DNA from: Mixophyes australis
Taxonomy: Eukaryota; Chordata; Amphibia; Anura; Limnodynastidae
Length of the DNA stretch: 64,000 nt
NCBI GenBank assembly: GCA_036250195.1
Contig: JAVHZZ010000060.1
Coordinates: 124,001-188,000, forward strand
Direction of reading: 5' to 3'
The notes under the pieces were generated by a model. That model saw only the letters and a program-made list of their open reading frames with translations. It had not been told where the DNA came from and did no database searches. Within the stretch, counting starts at the first letter, position 1; every line of letters starts with the position of its first letter. Made by a program: the position numbers and the translations under genes. Of this stretch, positions 41,980 through 53,833 are shown one piece after another.

Positions 41980-43735
41980 TTAGCTGTAGCAGTAAGCAGC
42001 CCAATCAGCGGCCATTTTGTTACATTGAAGGCGTAGTAGGCACTCTCCTCTTAAAGGGATTGGGCAATTAGCAGAATAGCCCTTCGGGGTTAAGGGGCTC
42101 CGCTTAGGCGGGCGGGCCTCAGCTAATATGCCAAATGGGGGAGTTTGGCATTTTACGCCTAGTCGAGTCCAAATTAGTTTGGACGGAATTTACAACTAGT
42201 AGGTGTGGCCTGGATGCTGATTTTTCTGTTTATGTTGGCCACCATTTTTTCCCCAGCAGGTTTCGCCTATAATAAATTCCTGACCTTTCAAACGCCAACT
42301 CAAGTCTCTGTGTCGTTATTTTAGTTGTTAATTTAACTCTGGTAAAGGTTAAAGATGGTATAGAAGTTTGTCCACCATAAGCGGTTTAATACAACAGAGG
42401 GATTGAATGAGACCGAGGTGATATAAACGCTGAGGGGGCAGGCAGAGGAAAAAGTACAGGCATACCAGGAGTTAACTTATCTGGGTTGTGGTATAAATCT
42501 GAGTTATCCAATCAGTGGAGCCGGAAGGGGAGGGGTTTGCTTTCCTGAGGAGGCTTATAACATATAGGTAAAGGATGTGACTTCCTCTTGCCGGATAGAT
42601 TTGTTACCCACCCACCCATCCCATATTGTGGTATTGATATTGGACTTGTGTTTACAAGTGGCGGTAAGCAGCCTAATCAGCGGCCATTTTGTTACATTGA
42701 AGGCGCAGTAGGCACTCTCCTCTTAAAGGGATTGGGCAATTAGCAGAATAGCCCTTCGGGGTTAAGGGGCTCCGCTTAGGCGGGCGGGCCTCAGCTAATA
42801 TGCCAAATGGGGGAGTTTGGCATTTTACGCCTAGTCGAGTCCAAATTAGTTTGGACGGAATTTACAACTAGTAGGTGTGGCCTGGATGCTGATTGGTCTG
42901 TTTATGTTGGCCACCAATTTTTTCCCAGCAGGTTTCGCCTATAATAAATTCCTGACCTTTCAAACGCCAATTCAAGTCTCTGTGTCATTATTTTAGTTGT
43001 TAAGTTAACTCTGGTAAAGGTTAAAGATGGTATAGAAGTTTGTCCACCATAAGCGGTTTAATACAACAGAGGGATTGAATGAGACCGAGGTGATATAAAC
43101 GCTGAAGGGGCAGGCAGAGGAAAAAGTACAGGCATACCAGGAGTTAACTTATCTGGGTTGTGGTAGAAATCTGAGTTATCCAATCAGTGGAGCCGGAAGG
43201 GGAGGGGTTTGCTTTCCTGAGGAGGCTTATAACATATAGGAAAAGGATGTGACTTCCTCTTGCCGGATAGATTTGTTTCCCACCCACCCATCCCATATTG
43301 TGGTATTGATATTGGACTTGTGTTTACAAGTGGCGGTAAGCAGCCCAATCAGCGGCCATTTTGTTACATTGAAGGCGTAGTAGGCACTCTCCTCTTAAAG
43401 GGATTGGGCAATTAGCAGAATAGCCCTTCGGGGTTAAGGGGCTCCGCTTAGGCGGGCGGGCCTCAGCTAATATGCCAAATGGGGGAGTTTGGCATTTTAC
43501 GCCTAGTTGAATCCAAATTAGTTTGGACGGAATTTACAACTAGTAGGTGTGGCCTGGATGCTGATTGGTCTGTTTATGTTGGCCACCAATTTTTCCCCAG
43601 CAAGTTTCGCCTATAATAAATTCCTGACCTTTCAAACGCCAATTCAAGTCTCTGTGTCGTTATTTTAGTTGTTAAGCTAACTCTGGTAAAGGTTAAAGAT
43701 GGTATAGAAGGTTGTCCACCATAAGCGGTTTACAG
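41980..43735. repeat. Ngaro terminal repeat array, B-A-B-A-B
   Basis: B segments (TAAGCAGCC(C/T)AATCAGCGGCC...) begin near 41,989, 42,660 and 43,333, and A segments (ACAACAGAGGGATTGAATGA...) near 42,391 and 43,066, a 673-bp period. The expected Ngaro right end is B-A-B. The extra A-B points to unequal recombination. Copies differ at only a few bases. Confidence 0.88.
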
Positions 43736-44690
43736 GTGAGTTGTTAGCTTCATCTAGATCGGCAATCGGTTCAGGGTTACTTCACAGAAATGTTGTGGTT
43801 AAGAATGATAACATAGCTTGTAAGATCCATAGATCGAAGACTGATCCTTTGGGTAGGGGGCGGTGGATTACCTAGCATCGTAATCAGGATATTGCAGTTT
43901 GCCCGCTTGAGTTTACAAGATTGTATAGAGATATGTCCCCTGCTCCTGGTGGTAATTGGCTTAGGCACCATGATAGGTACCCCCTTACGAAGGTCCAGTT
44001 TTCAACGGTCTTTAAGAATTGTATTGCTAAACTTGGATTGGATACAGCAGACTATGGGACTCATTCTTTTAGAATAGGAGCGGCTACAGTAGCGGCGGAG
44101 GAGGGTGTGTCGGAACAGAGTATCGTGGCTTCGGGTAGGTGAAGGTCTAAGTGTTTCAAACAGTATGTTAGGCCAGCTGTTGCGCTTTAGGCTTAATAAT
44201 GCAATGTGGTAAGGCTGACCCATGACATGCGTTGCTTGTCTTGTTAAAAGGAGGCGTGGAGGGATTTGCCATTTCTTTTCCCCGGGGGCCTGATTGGCTT
44301 GTGGCACCCCGGGGTTTCCGGTTTTACCTCCGCATGGGTCACCCTGCGTTGCACGCAAATATATAGTAGTGTCTTTCTCTAATACCATGTATTATGTCTT
44401 GAAATTTGTTTTATGTGCATTTTACTCCATGTTGCAGGTTCACGGCAGGATGGGAAGCATTTTTGGCTGGTCGGCCATTCATTTGTTTTTTGGGCCGGTA
44501 AGAGTGGTCCTGCTCATGATTTGAGCAAATTTCCCCGGGCAGATTCAGTTAGATGGTTAGGTTTTAGGGGTTTACGTTGGGCGACGCTATTAAAGATTCT
44601 AAGGGATAGCGAGATAAAGTTTGGGTGCCCTTCAGTGCTTATAATCAACACTCTAGACACCCAACCACCATGGCATTACTAGTGTTCTGT
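43733..44690 (+). mobile_element. Ngaro fragment III: recombinase and SGNH start
   Basis: Begins right after the last B repeat with TGELLASSRSAIGSGLL, then CKIHRSKTDPLGRGRWIT, LYRDMSPAPGGNWLRHHD, ADYGTHSFRIGAATVAAEEG and, past a stop, SKCFKQYVRPAVAL: most of a tyrosine recombinase lacking the first Arg region. An SGNH start follows (HFWLVGHSFVFWAGKSG, 44,455-44,510) and is cut off at about 44,650. Stops make it inactive. Confidence 0.8.
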
Positions 44691-45160
44691 ATTTAATAAA
44701 TAGGCCTCTTTACCCCAAATTAATAGCATTCTCAGCATTAACAGTTAAACAAACCCAACCCCCCCCCACCCAACCAGTCCAAAACAATAAATTAGTACAC
44801 ATTTAATAATTAGGATATTTTACCCCAACCAGCCCGGCATTAAATTAATATACTTAAATACTTAAATAAATACTTAAATTTAATAAATAAGCCTCCTACC
44901 CCCCAAACAGCCCCAACCTTAAATTAATAGCTCCCATGTTTAATAATTAGGCCTCCTCCCCCCTAAAAACCCCAACAGTATATTCTTAGTGTTTATGTTT
45001 AATAAATAAACTTCCTTCCTCCCAACCTTCCCCAACATTAGATTAATAACATTCCGATTTGATTTTTAAATCAATTTCACCCCCACCAGCTCAAAAATTA
45101 AATTAATAGCATTTACATTTAATTAAAGGTCTATTTCACCCAACCAGCCTCAATATCAAG
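44660..45160. repeat. Degenerate tandem array, about 75-80 bp unit
   Basis: Words TTTAATAAATA(G)GCCTCCT, ACCCCAACCAGCCC and AACATTAAATTAATAGCATT recur six to seven times with drift. It separates Ngaro fragment III from the LTR element. Confidence 0.7.
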
Positions 45161-45199
45161 TTCATAACGTAATATTTTCCACCATATTTAATTGCAGAT

Positions 45200-47050
45200 G
45201 TGCTGGAAACAACATACTCTGCATTGCTGGGGAATGGGGTATTTTCTGTGGTAAAGAGCTGGCTAAGTCCTGATGATCTAGCAGCTTCAACCTTTTCTTT
45301 TGGGCTGGAAAATGTTGTTGCAGCTCTTGTTGTCTAGTAGCTTGGGTCTTTTCCTCTAGACTGCCACTCCTGTAGCATGTAGTCTGACAGGTTGACTCTG
45401 GGTAATGGGGATGACAAAAACCTGTCCACATCCCATGACCAAGATCGTTTCCCAGGAGCACATCTCACATTTATTTGCCAGCTCCCCAATCGAGACGTAC
45501 CCTCACCGTGGGCACTTCGAGTCTATCTGGAACTGTGACTTTGGCAGTCTAGCCTGGCAATGCTGCAGCAGGTTCAGCAAGGATGGGGGGCTCACCACAG
45601 TGATTGAGGTCCCTCAGACTCTTAGGCCTTCTCCCTGCAATGGTCCAACTTGGGTGCTTCCACCTCTTTTTGGGTGTCTTTTTGGCCTCTTCACTGAGTC
45701 ACTTTTCTCTGTGACATACGCCACTGGACTTTCTGGGGCAAGAACAATCTTTTTAGGCCCACCTCCCTTAGTCGGGTATGCAAGTCAGCCTGTGGGACAG
45801 TCTGGCCTTAGGTGACCGGTTTTCCCACAGCCATAACACTTCCTATCCAGTCTAGTCTGATGACTTCCAGGAACAGGGTGGAATTGCAGCTAGCTACAAG
45901 CACCTGGGTTAGTGGCTACTGTTAGGATCTGCCTCATGATGCTGCTTTAGCTCCTGCCTCTGGGACTATATTTATTATTATATTGACCCTGCAGTACCTG
46001 TGAACCACCAGAGGTGCTGTTATTCTGCCTTCTCTTCTCACTATCAGGGACTACTAGCTGCACTATGTTAATCATTCGCACCTGATTGTCTCCTATATAT
46101 GCCTGCCTCTCCCAGTTTCCTTTGCTGGTCATTAATGTTTCTGTGCCTGTAATGTTTATTTACCCTTGGACTAACTGCCTTGCTTTTTCTCTTTTCCTGT
46201 GGAAATCCTTGCTTAGCCAGTTTCTGCTTTTCTGTAAGCATTTAGCATTCATCTCTATCTTGTCACTTGGAGGTAAACCTGATATTTGCCTTATACCTGG
46301 AAGTCTGTTTATTCACTGATCTGGCCTGTGTTTAACTTGCATCACATGGACTGTGTTTTCCACTACATTAAACAGTTTAATACTTTCAATATATTTCTGG
46401 CTCCGTGGCTTTAATTACAAGGACCTAGTTTGTGGAACAGGATTGTAACTACTTGCTTGGCGGAGTGATCAACAGCAGAGAGATGTTCTTCAATTCATAA
46501 AATTCTTTGGTGTTGGCTGCTAGACTGGCGCTTCTGCCAGGGTGGCCAAACCACTACATTTTGATTTGCCAACTGGGCCGCTACTTCAAATATTATTGTG
46601 TTGTGGTCAGTACCAATTTTTTTACCCTCTGTGTGCACCGGCGAGACAACTGCTCCCTGCAAATTAAACCATTTAAATCCACCCAGGTCTTGACACCAGA
46701 TCCATTCACACATCTCATCACGAACTGCCACAGCTGGTTAGCAAATTCCTCATGGTTGATGAGAAGGCTTCTGCCAGATCCTCACATTTCTGCCAGTAGG
46801 TTCCTGGGGTAATAATGTAGCACTTAAAGAGAACTTTCTTTACCACTTCAGAGTCTGCACAGTCATCTGGGGTCAATACACAATAGGCCTCTAATGCACG
46901 CCCTTGCATTGTAAGGACCAAATAATTGACCCACTCCTTTTTGGACACAGCATGGAGTTTAGAAATCATTCCAAACACCTGCAAGTGTAAATCACTGTCT
47001 CCAACACCGTCCTCAAATTCGGTAAAGTGACAGGACCCAAATCATGGTGC
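45200..47050 (-). mobile_element. LTR-retrotransposon gag remnant
   Basis: The minus strand at 46,984-46,718 reads KLHAVSKKEWVNYLVLTMQG, RALEAYCVLTPDDCAD and KCYIITPGTYWQK, a Gag of the Gypsy type with a SCAN-like fold region. Nearer the 3' end, about 45,835-45,785, is a CCHC zinc knuckle (CYGCGKTGHLRPDC). Stops and frameshifts throughout. No protease, RT or integrase was recognised. It is interrupted by a probable solo LTR. The region 47,051-47,300 upstream is probably its leader. Confidence 0.7.
45920..46448 (+). mobile_element. Probable solo LTR (529 bp)
   Basis: Begins TGTTAGGATCTGCC and ends GGATTGTAA, flanked by CTAC on both sides (45,916-45,919 and 46,449-46,452). A TATA-like CCTATATATGCC lies at about 46,090 and an ATTAAA-type signal at about 46,370. 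It splits the gag remnant, which reads on either side. The 3' end is AA rather than the usual CA, so the call is moderate. Confidence 0.55.
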
Positions 47051-47299
47051 AGCAGATGATGACTTTTTACTGTACAATTTTTCTTGCTTTGCACAGGATT
47101 TCGAGATCTACCTTGGACATAACCATCTTTTGCATTCCCTTGTGTGGAAGGAGCTCTTCACTTGAGTAACTCGGCTCTCCAAAAAAATACCCCTAGCATT
47201 ATCAAATTGCTTGCCACCAGTTATAAACTGTGACTGGATGGGCTTACTCTGCTACCCAGTGTTTGGAGAGGGAGATCTTAAACAGTTTAGTTGGGTTTC

Positions 47300-49110
47300 C
47301 TTCTTACTGTCTGTATCTGGCTGTTACTGACCACTTCTACTGGTGTCACCTGTCAGCAGATATTCACCGACTGTGAATGCCAACTGCACATGAGTTGTAG
47401 GAGAATAGTGTTGCCACCAGCTGTCCCCAGGCTCTTTGAGCTCCAGTATGGTGCTCTGCAGACTGGGACTCCTGGATTCATGTGTGAATCTAGGAGGCGC
47501 CTCTGCAAGTCTCCTCCAGAAGCCACTGAACTACAGCTGCCAGCGGAGTTTACACACAGAGAGCTCCAGGCTCCTACTTTATCCAGGGGCTGCTCCTGCA
47601 GCCCCCACTGTACCATCAGGGATTGGAGACCCCTCCGACACTCCAGTCATCCTGTACTTACAAATGGGAAGCGGAGTGGAGGAATTAAAGCTCTGGCTGA
47701 GCTCCGATCCTCACTGGACCAGCAGTGGGGGGAGAAGCAATTTCTTTTGTTTTATACACATTTGAAATAACATTTTATAAACACACATATCACTTTATAC
47801 ATTTCTACTCCTGGGCTAACCCTTTTAGCGCCAATATCTACATTTATATATTTATTAAAATACACTTTAAAATACATTGCACCTCCAGCACATAGCACTG
47901 GGGGGTTAACCCAATTGGCACTGCAGCATTGGAAGGGTTAATCTTTACACGGATGGGAAACCAGCCACAGGGTATGGTAAAATCTACTAACTACATCTTA
48001 TTAAGATCATAATTATGCAATCACTCTGCCAGTGTGTTAAAATTTAATATAATCCTACTTTGTTGTACAGTATCTGACATTTTCACAAGTCATATATATA
48101 AAACTTCCAAGTTCAAATATAATATATATTTTCTATACTTTCCGATGCCTTGTGTTTTATATGATATTATACTTTCTTCACATTCCCTACATTGTACTAC
48201 CACATAATTAATTATACTTGTATTAAAATAACCAATTGTTTAGTAATTCCCATGATGTTCATTATTCATTTTGTATCTCAGAGACAACAAAATTTAATCT
48301 GTAGGAATGAAACATGTTAAATGTTATCTAGATGTAAAATAAATTCCCTGATTAAGTAGATACAGTGTTTCTAGAGTCTTATTCTTTGTCTTAAACTGAT
48401 TTGGATATTCCAGGCCTCATGTTCTCTCCAATCTATTAACTGCTACAGCTGCTGTACACGTGTATGCTGGTGCCCTATCATGTATATATATTCTTTAAAA
48501 GTCCCTTTCTGTTGAATATTGTGATGACAAGACAATACACTGTCATAATGGTGATATGCTGCAGCAGAGGAGCACCTAAATCTGCATTATCACCTAATTG
48601 TTGCATGTTATCATGTTACTGCTCCTCCTCTCTCTGGAGCCCCGGGGCCTGCTCCATGCACAAGTGTTTCCCGTGGTTCCGTGGTTCATCTCACAGCTCT
48701 GACTAAATGGACATTTTGGCGCAGGGCCAAATTATGCGATCGACTCACCCCGCCCCCTTTTGATCTCCCCGAGGTATAAGTATGAGTAAGCAGGATGATC
48801 AATCAGTAGTTGCAGTCATGGAGATTGTGGTTTCTGATTGGACCTCCTGCTCACAAGCCACTGCCACAGCCATATGTACACGGAGGAGCCAGAAACGAAG
48901 GTGTCCCGGGAAAAGCGGCTGCATAGAGCAGACCCTGGAGCTGGAAAGAGGCAAATGAGTAACAAGTAACAACTATTTGATAATGCAACTTTAATCTCAA
49001 TTATGTCAAGGCTTTTTAGGAGGTTTCACTATACCCAATGTATTGTTTTTAGTGACAAAGCCCTGTATAAAATAAAATCCTTTCAGAAGCATAATTAAAG
49101 GGGTTTCCAA
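47300..49110. other. No supported gene
   Basis: A plus-strand frame at 47,291-47,770 (159 codons, Cys-rich) is in a G+C-richer patch with no recognised domain, and may be leader sequence of the neighbouring LTR element. 47,780-48,450 is AT-rich. 48,740-48,960 is a G+C-richer patch with a CCCCGCCCCC box and GAGGTATAAGTATG, conceivably a promoter, but I see no exon to attach. Confidence 0.35.
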
Positions 49111-49113
49111 CCA

Positions 49114-49464
49114 TCACATGTATTTAATGGCTTGTATAGGCTTTACTCCAAGTTTTAGTAAATACACAACTTTTACGTCCTGGTTTCCTTCTGTTAGTTT
49201 AACCCGTGTGGTGATACCACGGGGCAGAGCTGTGTGTTTGTGTTGCTCTGCTCTGCTTTCTGTATAATTGTACCCAGTGAGCAGCTTTATGATGTATCCT
49301 GGGGCAAGAAAATAATCCACTCTCCCGGATGTTATAAATACATGGCTAAAATCACGGAAGGAGGCTACTAAGAAAATAAATGCTTGTAGTAACATTTTCA
49401 GGATGGTGTGTACAAGATAAAATAAAGCAATCTGAAGGTGGAACAAACAAGCAAAACATCGCAC
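49114..49464 (-). CDS. Hypothetical small ORF, doubtful
   Basis: 116 codons starting MRCFACLFHLQIALFYLVHT, with a strongly hydrophobic first 35 residues that could act as a signal or membrane segment, then a polar part (GYNYTESRAEQHKHTALPRG). I recognise no domain, and there is no splice or promoter context. A chance frame is quite possible. Confidence 0.2.
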   Translation of the reverse strand: MRCFACLFHLQIALFYLVHTILKMLLQAFIFLVASFRDFSHVFITSGRVDYFLAPGYIIKLLTGYNYTESRAEQHKHTALPRGITTRVKLTEGNQDVKVVYLLKLGVKPIQAIKYM

Positions 49465-49570
49465 AGCTGGTATTTCAGTACATAGACATCAAACTAGGTG
49501 GAGCTTGATCTGCTCTAGTGGGGAATGCAAAATATCTTTACCATCGTTGTATAAAGGAAATGTATATATT

Positions 49571-50128
49571 GGGGCTCATTTAGAGTTAGACGTAGGTCAT
49601 TGTTTGCATAAAATGTGTATTTTCATACTGCAATCATTCCAAAATCCAGAAAGTATATGTCCATATATAGAGTTATTTATATCGCTGACATCCGTCCGCC
49701 TTTGTCTGGAAAAGCAGAATAAGGATGTGCAGGGACTAGCATGCATGGGCTGAGCACAGTATGGGTGGGTTCATGTAATTGTTACATAACATCTGCAAAT
49801 ACGCCTTTTAGGGCTCGAACCTCATGCAGGTATTAGATTTTTGGTGCAGGTATATGATGATGACTATCAGCCCTATTTAGCTGTTTCTAATTTGCTGATT
49901 GAGTATTGCGTAATTGACATTTCCATTTTTAATTGCATTTTATATCTGCACCCCACTGTATCGGGGGGGGGGGGGGGGGGGGGGGCAGACCTACACTGGT
50001 CACAAAGAAACTGTTTTTGAGCTGCAGGCGTCTTGAGACTCAACATCAATGAGTAAATCCACTTTTTTGTGTACATTATTTCCAACGTACGTTTGGTGCG
50101 CAAATGCGTCCAACTCTGAATAAGCCCC
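49571..50128. mobile_element. MITE with 3-bp target duplication (558 bp)
   Basis: Ends GGGGCTCATTTAGAGTTAGA and CCAACTCTGAATAAGCCCC are inverted repeats, flanked by ATT (49,568-49,570 and 50,129-50,131). It contains a poly(G) of over 20 bases (from about 49,964). The 50,132-50,690 stretch after it shows nothing recognisable. Confidence 0.75.
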
Positions 50129-50684
50129 ATTATGTCTTTATTGTACTAGTTATGATTTTGTTGTATATGTTGTTATGTGTACACTGTGCATGTGGTTATT
50201 TTACCATTTCCATGCAATACATTTCTAATGAAAGAATTGTGTCTGTGTTTTTCTTCTTACTGTAGCAATAACTAGATATTTATGTGGATAAGAATTTCCC
50301 TTGCTATGGGCATATTTCAAAAGAGCTTTATTCACTACACAGAGAGAGAGGGATGCAACACTTTTTATTGTAGCTATTTGTTTGACTGTACAAGTCAGCT
50401 TCCCTTAGGCAAAATAGATGTACACTGGGACCAGTACCTGTGCAATACCTGTCATCAATACCAATTGCAAAATCAGGACAATTTAAGCCAATTGCCAATC
50501 CACTCAAACCATGCACAGTTTGCCAAGAGTTCCCCCCGATCAGCCCAAACACCTTTCCTAGTAGGTTCAGCCTATTTGACCAACACAAATTGTGACTGTT
50601 CAAGGAAAGGTAGGTGAGGTCTAAGGTTAAGGCAGCTCAGGGGTTATGGCTGCCCTCCCACCTCCTCCAGGTTAATCTTGGTCC

Positions 50685-51050
50685 TGCTCAGAATGTGGGA
50701 AATGTTTTCCTAAAATATTACTTCTTAAGTATCAGAGAAGTCATAACGTAAAGAAACCATATTACAGAATGTTGGAAATATTTAGCACATAATTCACTTC
50801 TTGTTGCGCACCATACAGGAGAAAGACCATGTCATACAGGAGAGATATTCTTGCTCTGAATGTGGTAAATGTTTTACACATATTCCAAATTGTTAGATAT
50901 CAGAGAAATCACTTAGGGAACAGCCAAATTCATGTGCTGATGTGGGAAAGGGTTTCAAAGTAATTCAGAAAGGTATTGTATGTCAGAGAAGTAATGAAGG
51001 GGAGAAACGTTATTTTATGCCCTGAATATGGGCATGTTTTACAAGTTCTT
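50685..51050 (+). pseudogene. Decayed C2H2 zinc-finger array
   Basis: Plus-strand scraps [20 protein letters not shown], then TGTTGGAAATATTTAGCACA (finger bases in another frame), CTCTGAATGTGGTAAATGTT, TGATGTGGGAAAGGGTTTCA and CCTGAATATGGGCATGTTTT, spaced about 84 bp apart. Four to five fingers with stops, frameshifts and lost Cys/His. No KRAB exon nearby. It is the third finger locus in the window. Confidence 0.75.
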
Positions 51051-51329
51051 GCTGTCTGGATGTCCCATGTGGCTATAAATGAGGTTGGGATTTCCTGCAA
51101 TGGGTTGGCAGTGGTCTTCTCCTGGGCCTGCTGTGGTGTTGGTAGGAGCAAGAAAGGGAACAGGCTGGCAGTTTATTGATGGCCAATGTATGTGGCCCCA
51201 TGCAGACTCAGACATGAATGTTCAGCTGTGGTGGAGGGCAGCCGCTTGCTAAGTGTTTTCAAGATCGGAAGACAGTTCAGGCATGGGAAACCTGCTTGAA
51301 AAATACATAAATTAAATATAGATACAAAG

Positions 51330-51690
51330 CATCCCTGACTTAGGAGACATCCAGACAGGGAGGCAGCATTATTATTGGAGAATGGGTTTAAGAATGTTTT
51401 TAGAGTTCCTTATAGGGAGTCCAAAGAGTTGAAACTGTACGGATATTTGATGTCAGCCATGCATTATGCACTGTAAATGGTCCCTGAAACAAAGCCCAGA
51501 ATATTCAGCCTGATTCATCATTTGTCAATTCCAAAGAAAGATTCGGTGACTAATGGGATCAGTAAGGAGACATGTTCTGCATCATACACCTCACTTGATG
51601 CGGCCATTCTGTAAGAGGCATCTACCTGAAGCTTTCACCTCCTTAAAAGAGTGGGTGCTAAGGGGGGAAATGGGAATCAAGTCAGTTATC
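51330..51690 (+). pseudogene. Ngaro reverse-transcriptase N-terminal fragment
   Basis: Reads NGFKNVFRVPYRESKELKLY, GYLMSAMHYAL, then VPETKPRIFSLIHHLSIPKK, DSVTNGISKETCSASYTSLD and AAIL. This is the RT entry region of Ngaro/DIRS elements (LIHHLSYP motif). Interrupted by stops. Together with the recombinase scrap at about 53,577 it may derive from one element. Confidence 0.7.
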
Positions 51691-52226
51691 CACTATCTGG
51701 ACATTTTTCTTTTCATGTGACGAGACCAGCGTCTTATGAAAACCTATAATGAATGGGGATAGTATTGGGACAGTCATGCTCCTCAGATTTTGATGATCAG
51801 TGTCAGGACACCAGGGCATTAGAGTCAAGGCCCACAGAGTAGCCCTGGTACCTTGGTGTTCTTTGGATCACGCAGACAAAGAGGAGTGGTAGCTATAATA
51901 GTACCTTTATTACAGAAGGTGCAAACACAACTGTAACACAATAACTATATTAAATCGCCAACATCTAAATACCTCCCCCACACATCCCCAGATAAAGATA
52001 TGAGGAACCGTTACATATGTTTAAACAGTATTTCTTTGGCCGGGCTAAGTTGTAAAAAAGTCTCTGGTCCTGATGCTTTTGTCACAATAGCTCAGTACTC
52101 AGGTCTTCCAGATTCCTCCGATTTCTACACTTCTAGGCTTGCTGGTCCTGGCCTCCCGGCCTTATGCTCACTACCGAGATGTTAGCAGCCTGGACCCCTG
52201 TCACCCTACTCCTGTAGGCACACCAG
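51691..52226. other. No recognised gene
   Basis: A mix of AT-rich and unique sequence. Short frames have no domains. Confidence 0.4.
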
Positions 52227-52403
52227 GGGGTAAATGTATCAAGCTGAGAGTTTTCCCGGCGGGTTTGAAAAACCAATCAGATTCTAGCTATCATTTATTT
52301 AGTGCATTCTACAAAATGAAAGCTAGAATCTGATTGGTTGCAATAGGCAACATCTCCACTTTTCAAACCCGCCGGAAAACTCTCAGCTTGATACATTTAC
52401 CCC
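52227..52403. mobile_element. Palindromic MITE (177 bp)
   Basis: Starts GGGGTAAATGTATCAAGCTG and ends CAGCTTGATACATTTACCCC. The arms pair over most of the length (AACCAATCAGATTCTAGCT with AGCTAGAATCTGATTGGTT), with CATTTATTTAGTGCATTC at the centre. Flanked by CAG on each side (52,224-52,226 and 52,404-52,406). Confidence 0.85.
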
Positions 52404-53061
52404 CAGATGTGCAGACGCACAAGCAGCTCCCATTGGGGCAGAGTTATACTGTTGCACCATGTTCAGCCAGAGATGTGCCTAGATGTAAAATTGTAATCAG
52501 GACACACGTTGGAGCTGGTAGGAGACAGATCTTCAATACCAAGCTCAGGATATCCAATAAACAACCCTTGGTCTCCTTGCAGGCTCTTTTTAAACAGTTC
52601 AGAATACCCACAGGTGAAATCCCGTCCTGTCAGGTTATCCCAAGTCTGTACAGAATGCCATTGGCTCCCAAATCAGGGGTTGGATATGGGAGTGGAGAGA
52701 AGTCATCCCCACATGGGTTTCCCCCCAGCTGGTCTAGTGCATAGTAGTCTGACACAGTCCTAGAGAGAACAATAGAGTAGCAAACTGGTTACTGCAGGGC
52801 TTAATCCCAGATGATGAATAGCAACTTCCTGTTTTAATCCCTTCTATACATTTATGTTGTGAAAGGGGCTCCAGCTGCTCCAGACTTCCTGTCCTCACTG
52901 AGGGAGGGGGTAACTGGCCAGGATATAGTACAGCAGACAATTTGTAGTCCAAATAAGGCACATGGAGCCCACCTGGATATATTTATGAACCTGCAGTTTT
53001 AGTCCATTGACTCTTCATTCAGAACCATATTATGAAATCCATATACTTCAACCAAATGAAT

Positions 53062-53553
53062 CCACAGAGTCTTTATTATTATTATTATCGTTTATTTGTA
53101 AGGCGCCACATGGTTTCCGCAGCGCCGTACACAGTGCAAACAGTAGACCATACAGGGCAAAACAGTACAGAACATTAAACATAAAATACCAATACTTCGT
53201 AAACTCCGGGCAGGCAAATACAGTAGAGACGGAGTGGAAGAACAGGTATGGAGACAGGAGGAAAGAGGGCCCTGCTCATACGAGCTTACATCCTAAGGGA
53301 GGGTGAACAGAATCAGGCACAGAAGGGAGCCAGTGAGGCAAAGGGGAGAACCGAAGAGATGAGAGGTTAAGTGGATGGTTGGTAGGCCTTAAGAAAAAGG
53401 TGAGTTTTAAGTGCCCGTTTGAAGGAGCACAGGTTGGGTGAGAGAAGGATGGAGCGAGGGAGGTCGTTCCAGTGAAGGGGGGCAGCGCGGGAGAAGTCTT
53501 GGATTCTAGAGTGGGAATTATATGTGCCAAATGGGGATAACAATATATCCAAA
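53062..53553 (-). mobile_element. CR1/L2-type LINE 3' end (copy in A')
   Basis: Same element as 359-860: WNDLPRSILLSPNLCSFKRA-type C-terminus, then 3' UTR and ATT tail, which is about three units shorter here. Confidence 0.85.
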
Positions 53554-53568
53554 TACTAGTGACCAGAT

Positions 53569-53833
53569 ACATACCTTTGTATGGGGGGATTGTAACTGTA
53601 ATCCTATCTCGGCACAATCAGCTTTTCTGTATCACTTTCAGTTTATATCTATTGTCAGACAGTGCATGGGGAAGCTGGGGGGGTCAGTGGCAGAATATGG
53701 GTTACACTCCTTCCTGATTGGGACAGCAATGGAGGCTGTCAGCTGGGGCTGAAGTGACAAGATGATTATGTATATCGGGAAATGGGAATCAAGTGGTTTC
53801 AGATCTTATGTAAAGCTCCAGTTTCTACTATAA
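53569..53833 (+). pseudogene. Ngaro recombinase fragment (copy in A')
   Basis: Duplicate of 875-1,137 with the same HSFL substitution and stop, so it was dead before the duplication. Confidence 0.75.

Larger units (their letters stand above)
40032..42390 (+). mobile_element. Ngaro element II, internally deleted
   Basis: Structure: left repeat A (40,032-40,258), leader and start of a Gag-like frame at 40,541 (MLRAKRVRVPPHRLP), a deletion junction near 40,835-40,845, recombinase C-terminus, SGNH frame, then repeat B at 41,980. Ngaro elements carry split direct repeats (A at left, B-A-B at right) and this fits. Reverse transcriptase and RNase H are missing, so it could move only with help. Confidence 0.8.

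Noticed and set aside
47291..47770. 159-codon Cys-rich frame, considered as a secreted protein
   Set aside because: Both strands are open in this G+C-richer patch, no recognised domain, and it probably belongs to LTR-element leader sequence.
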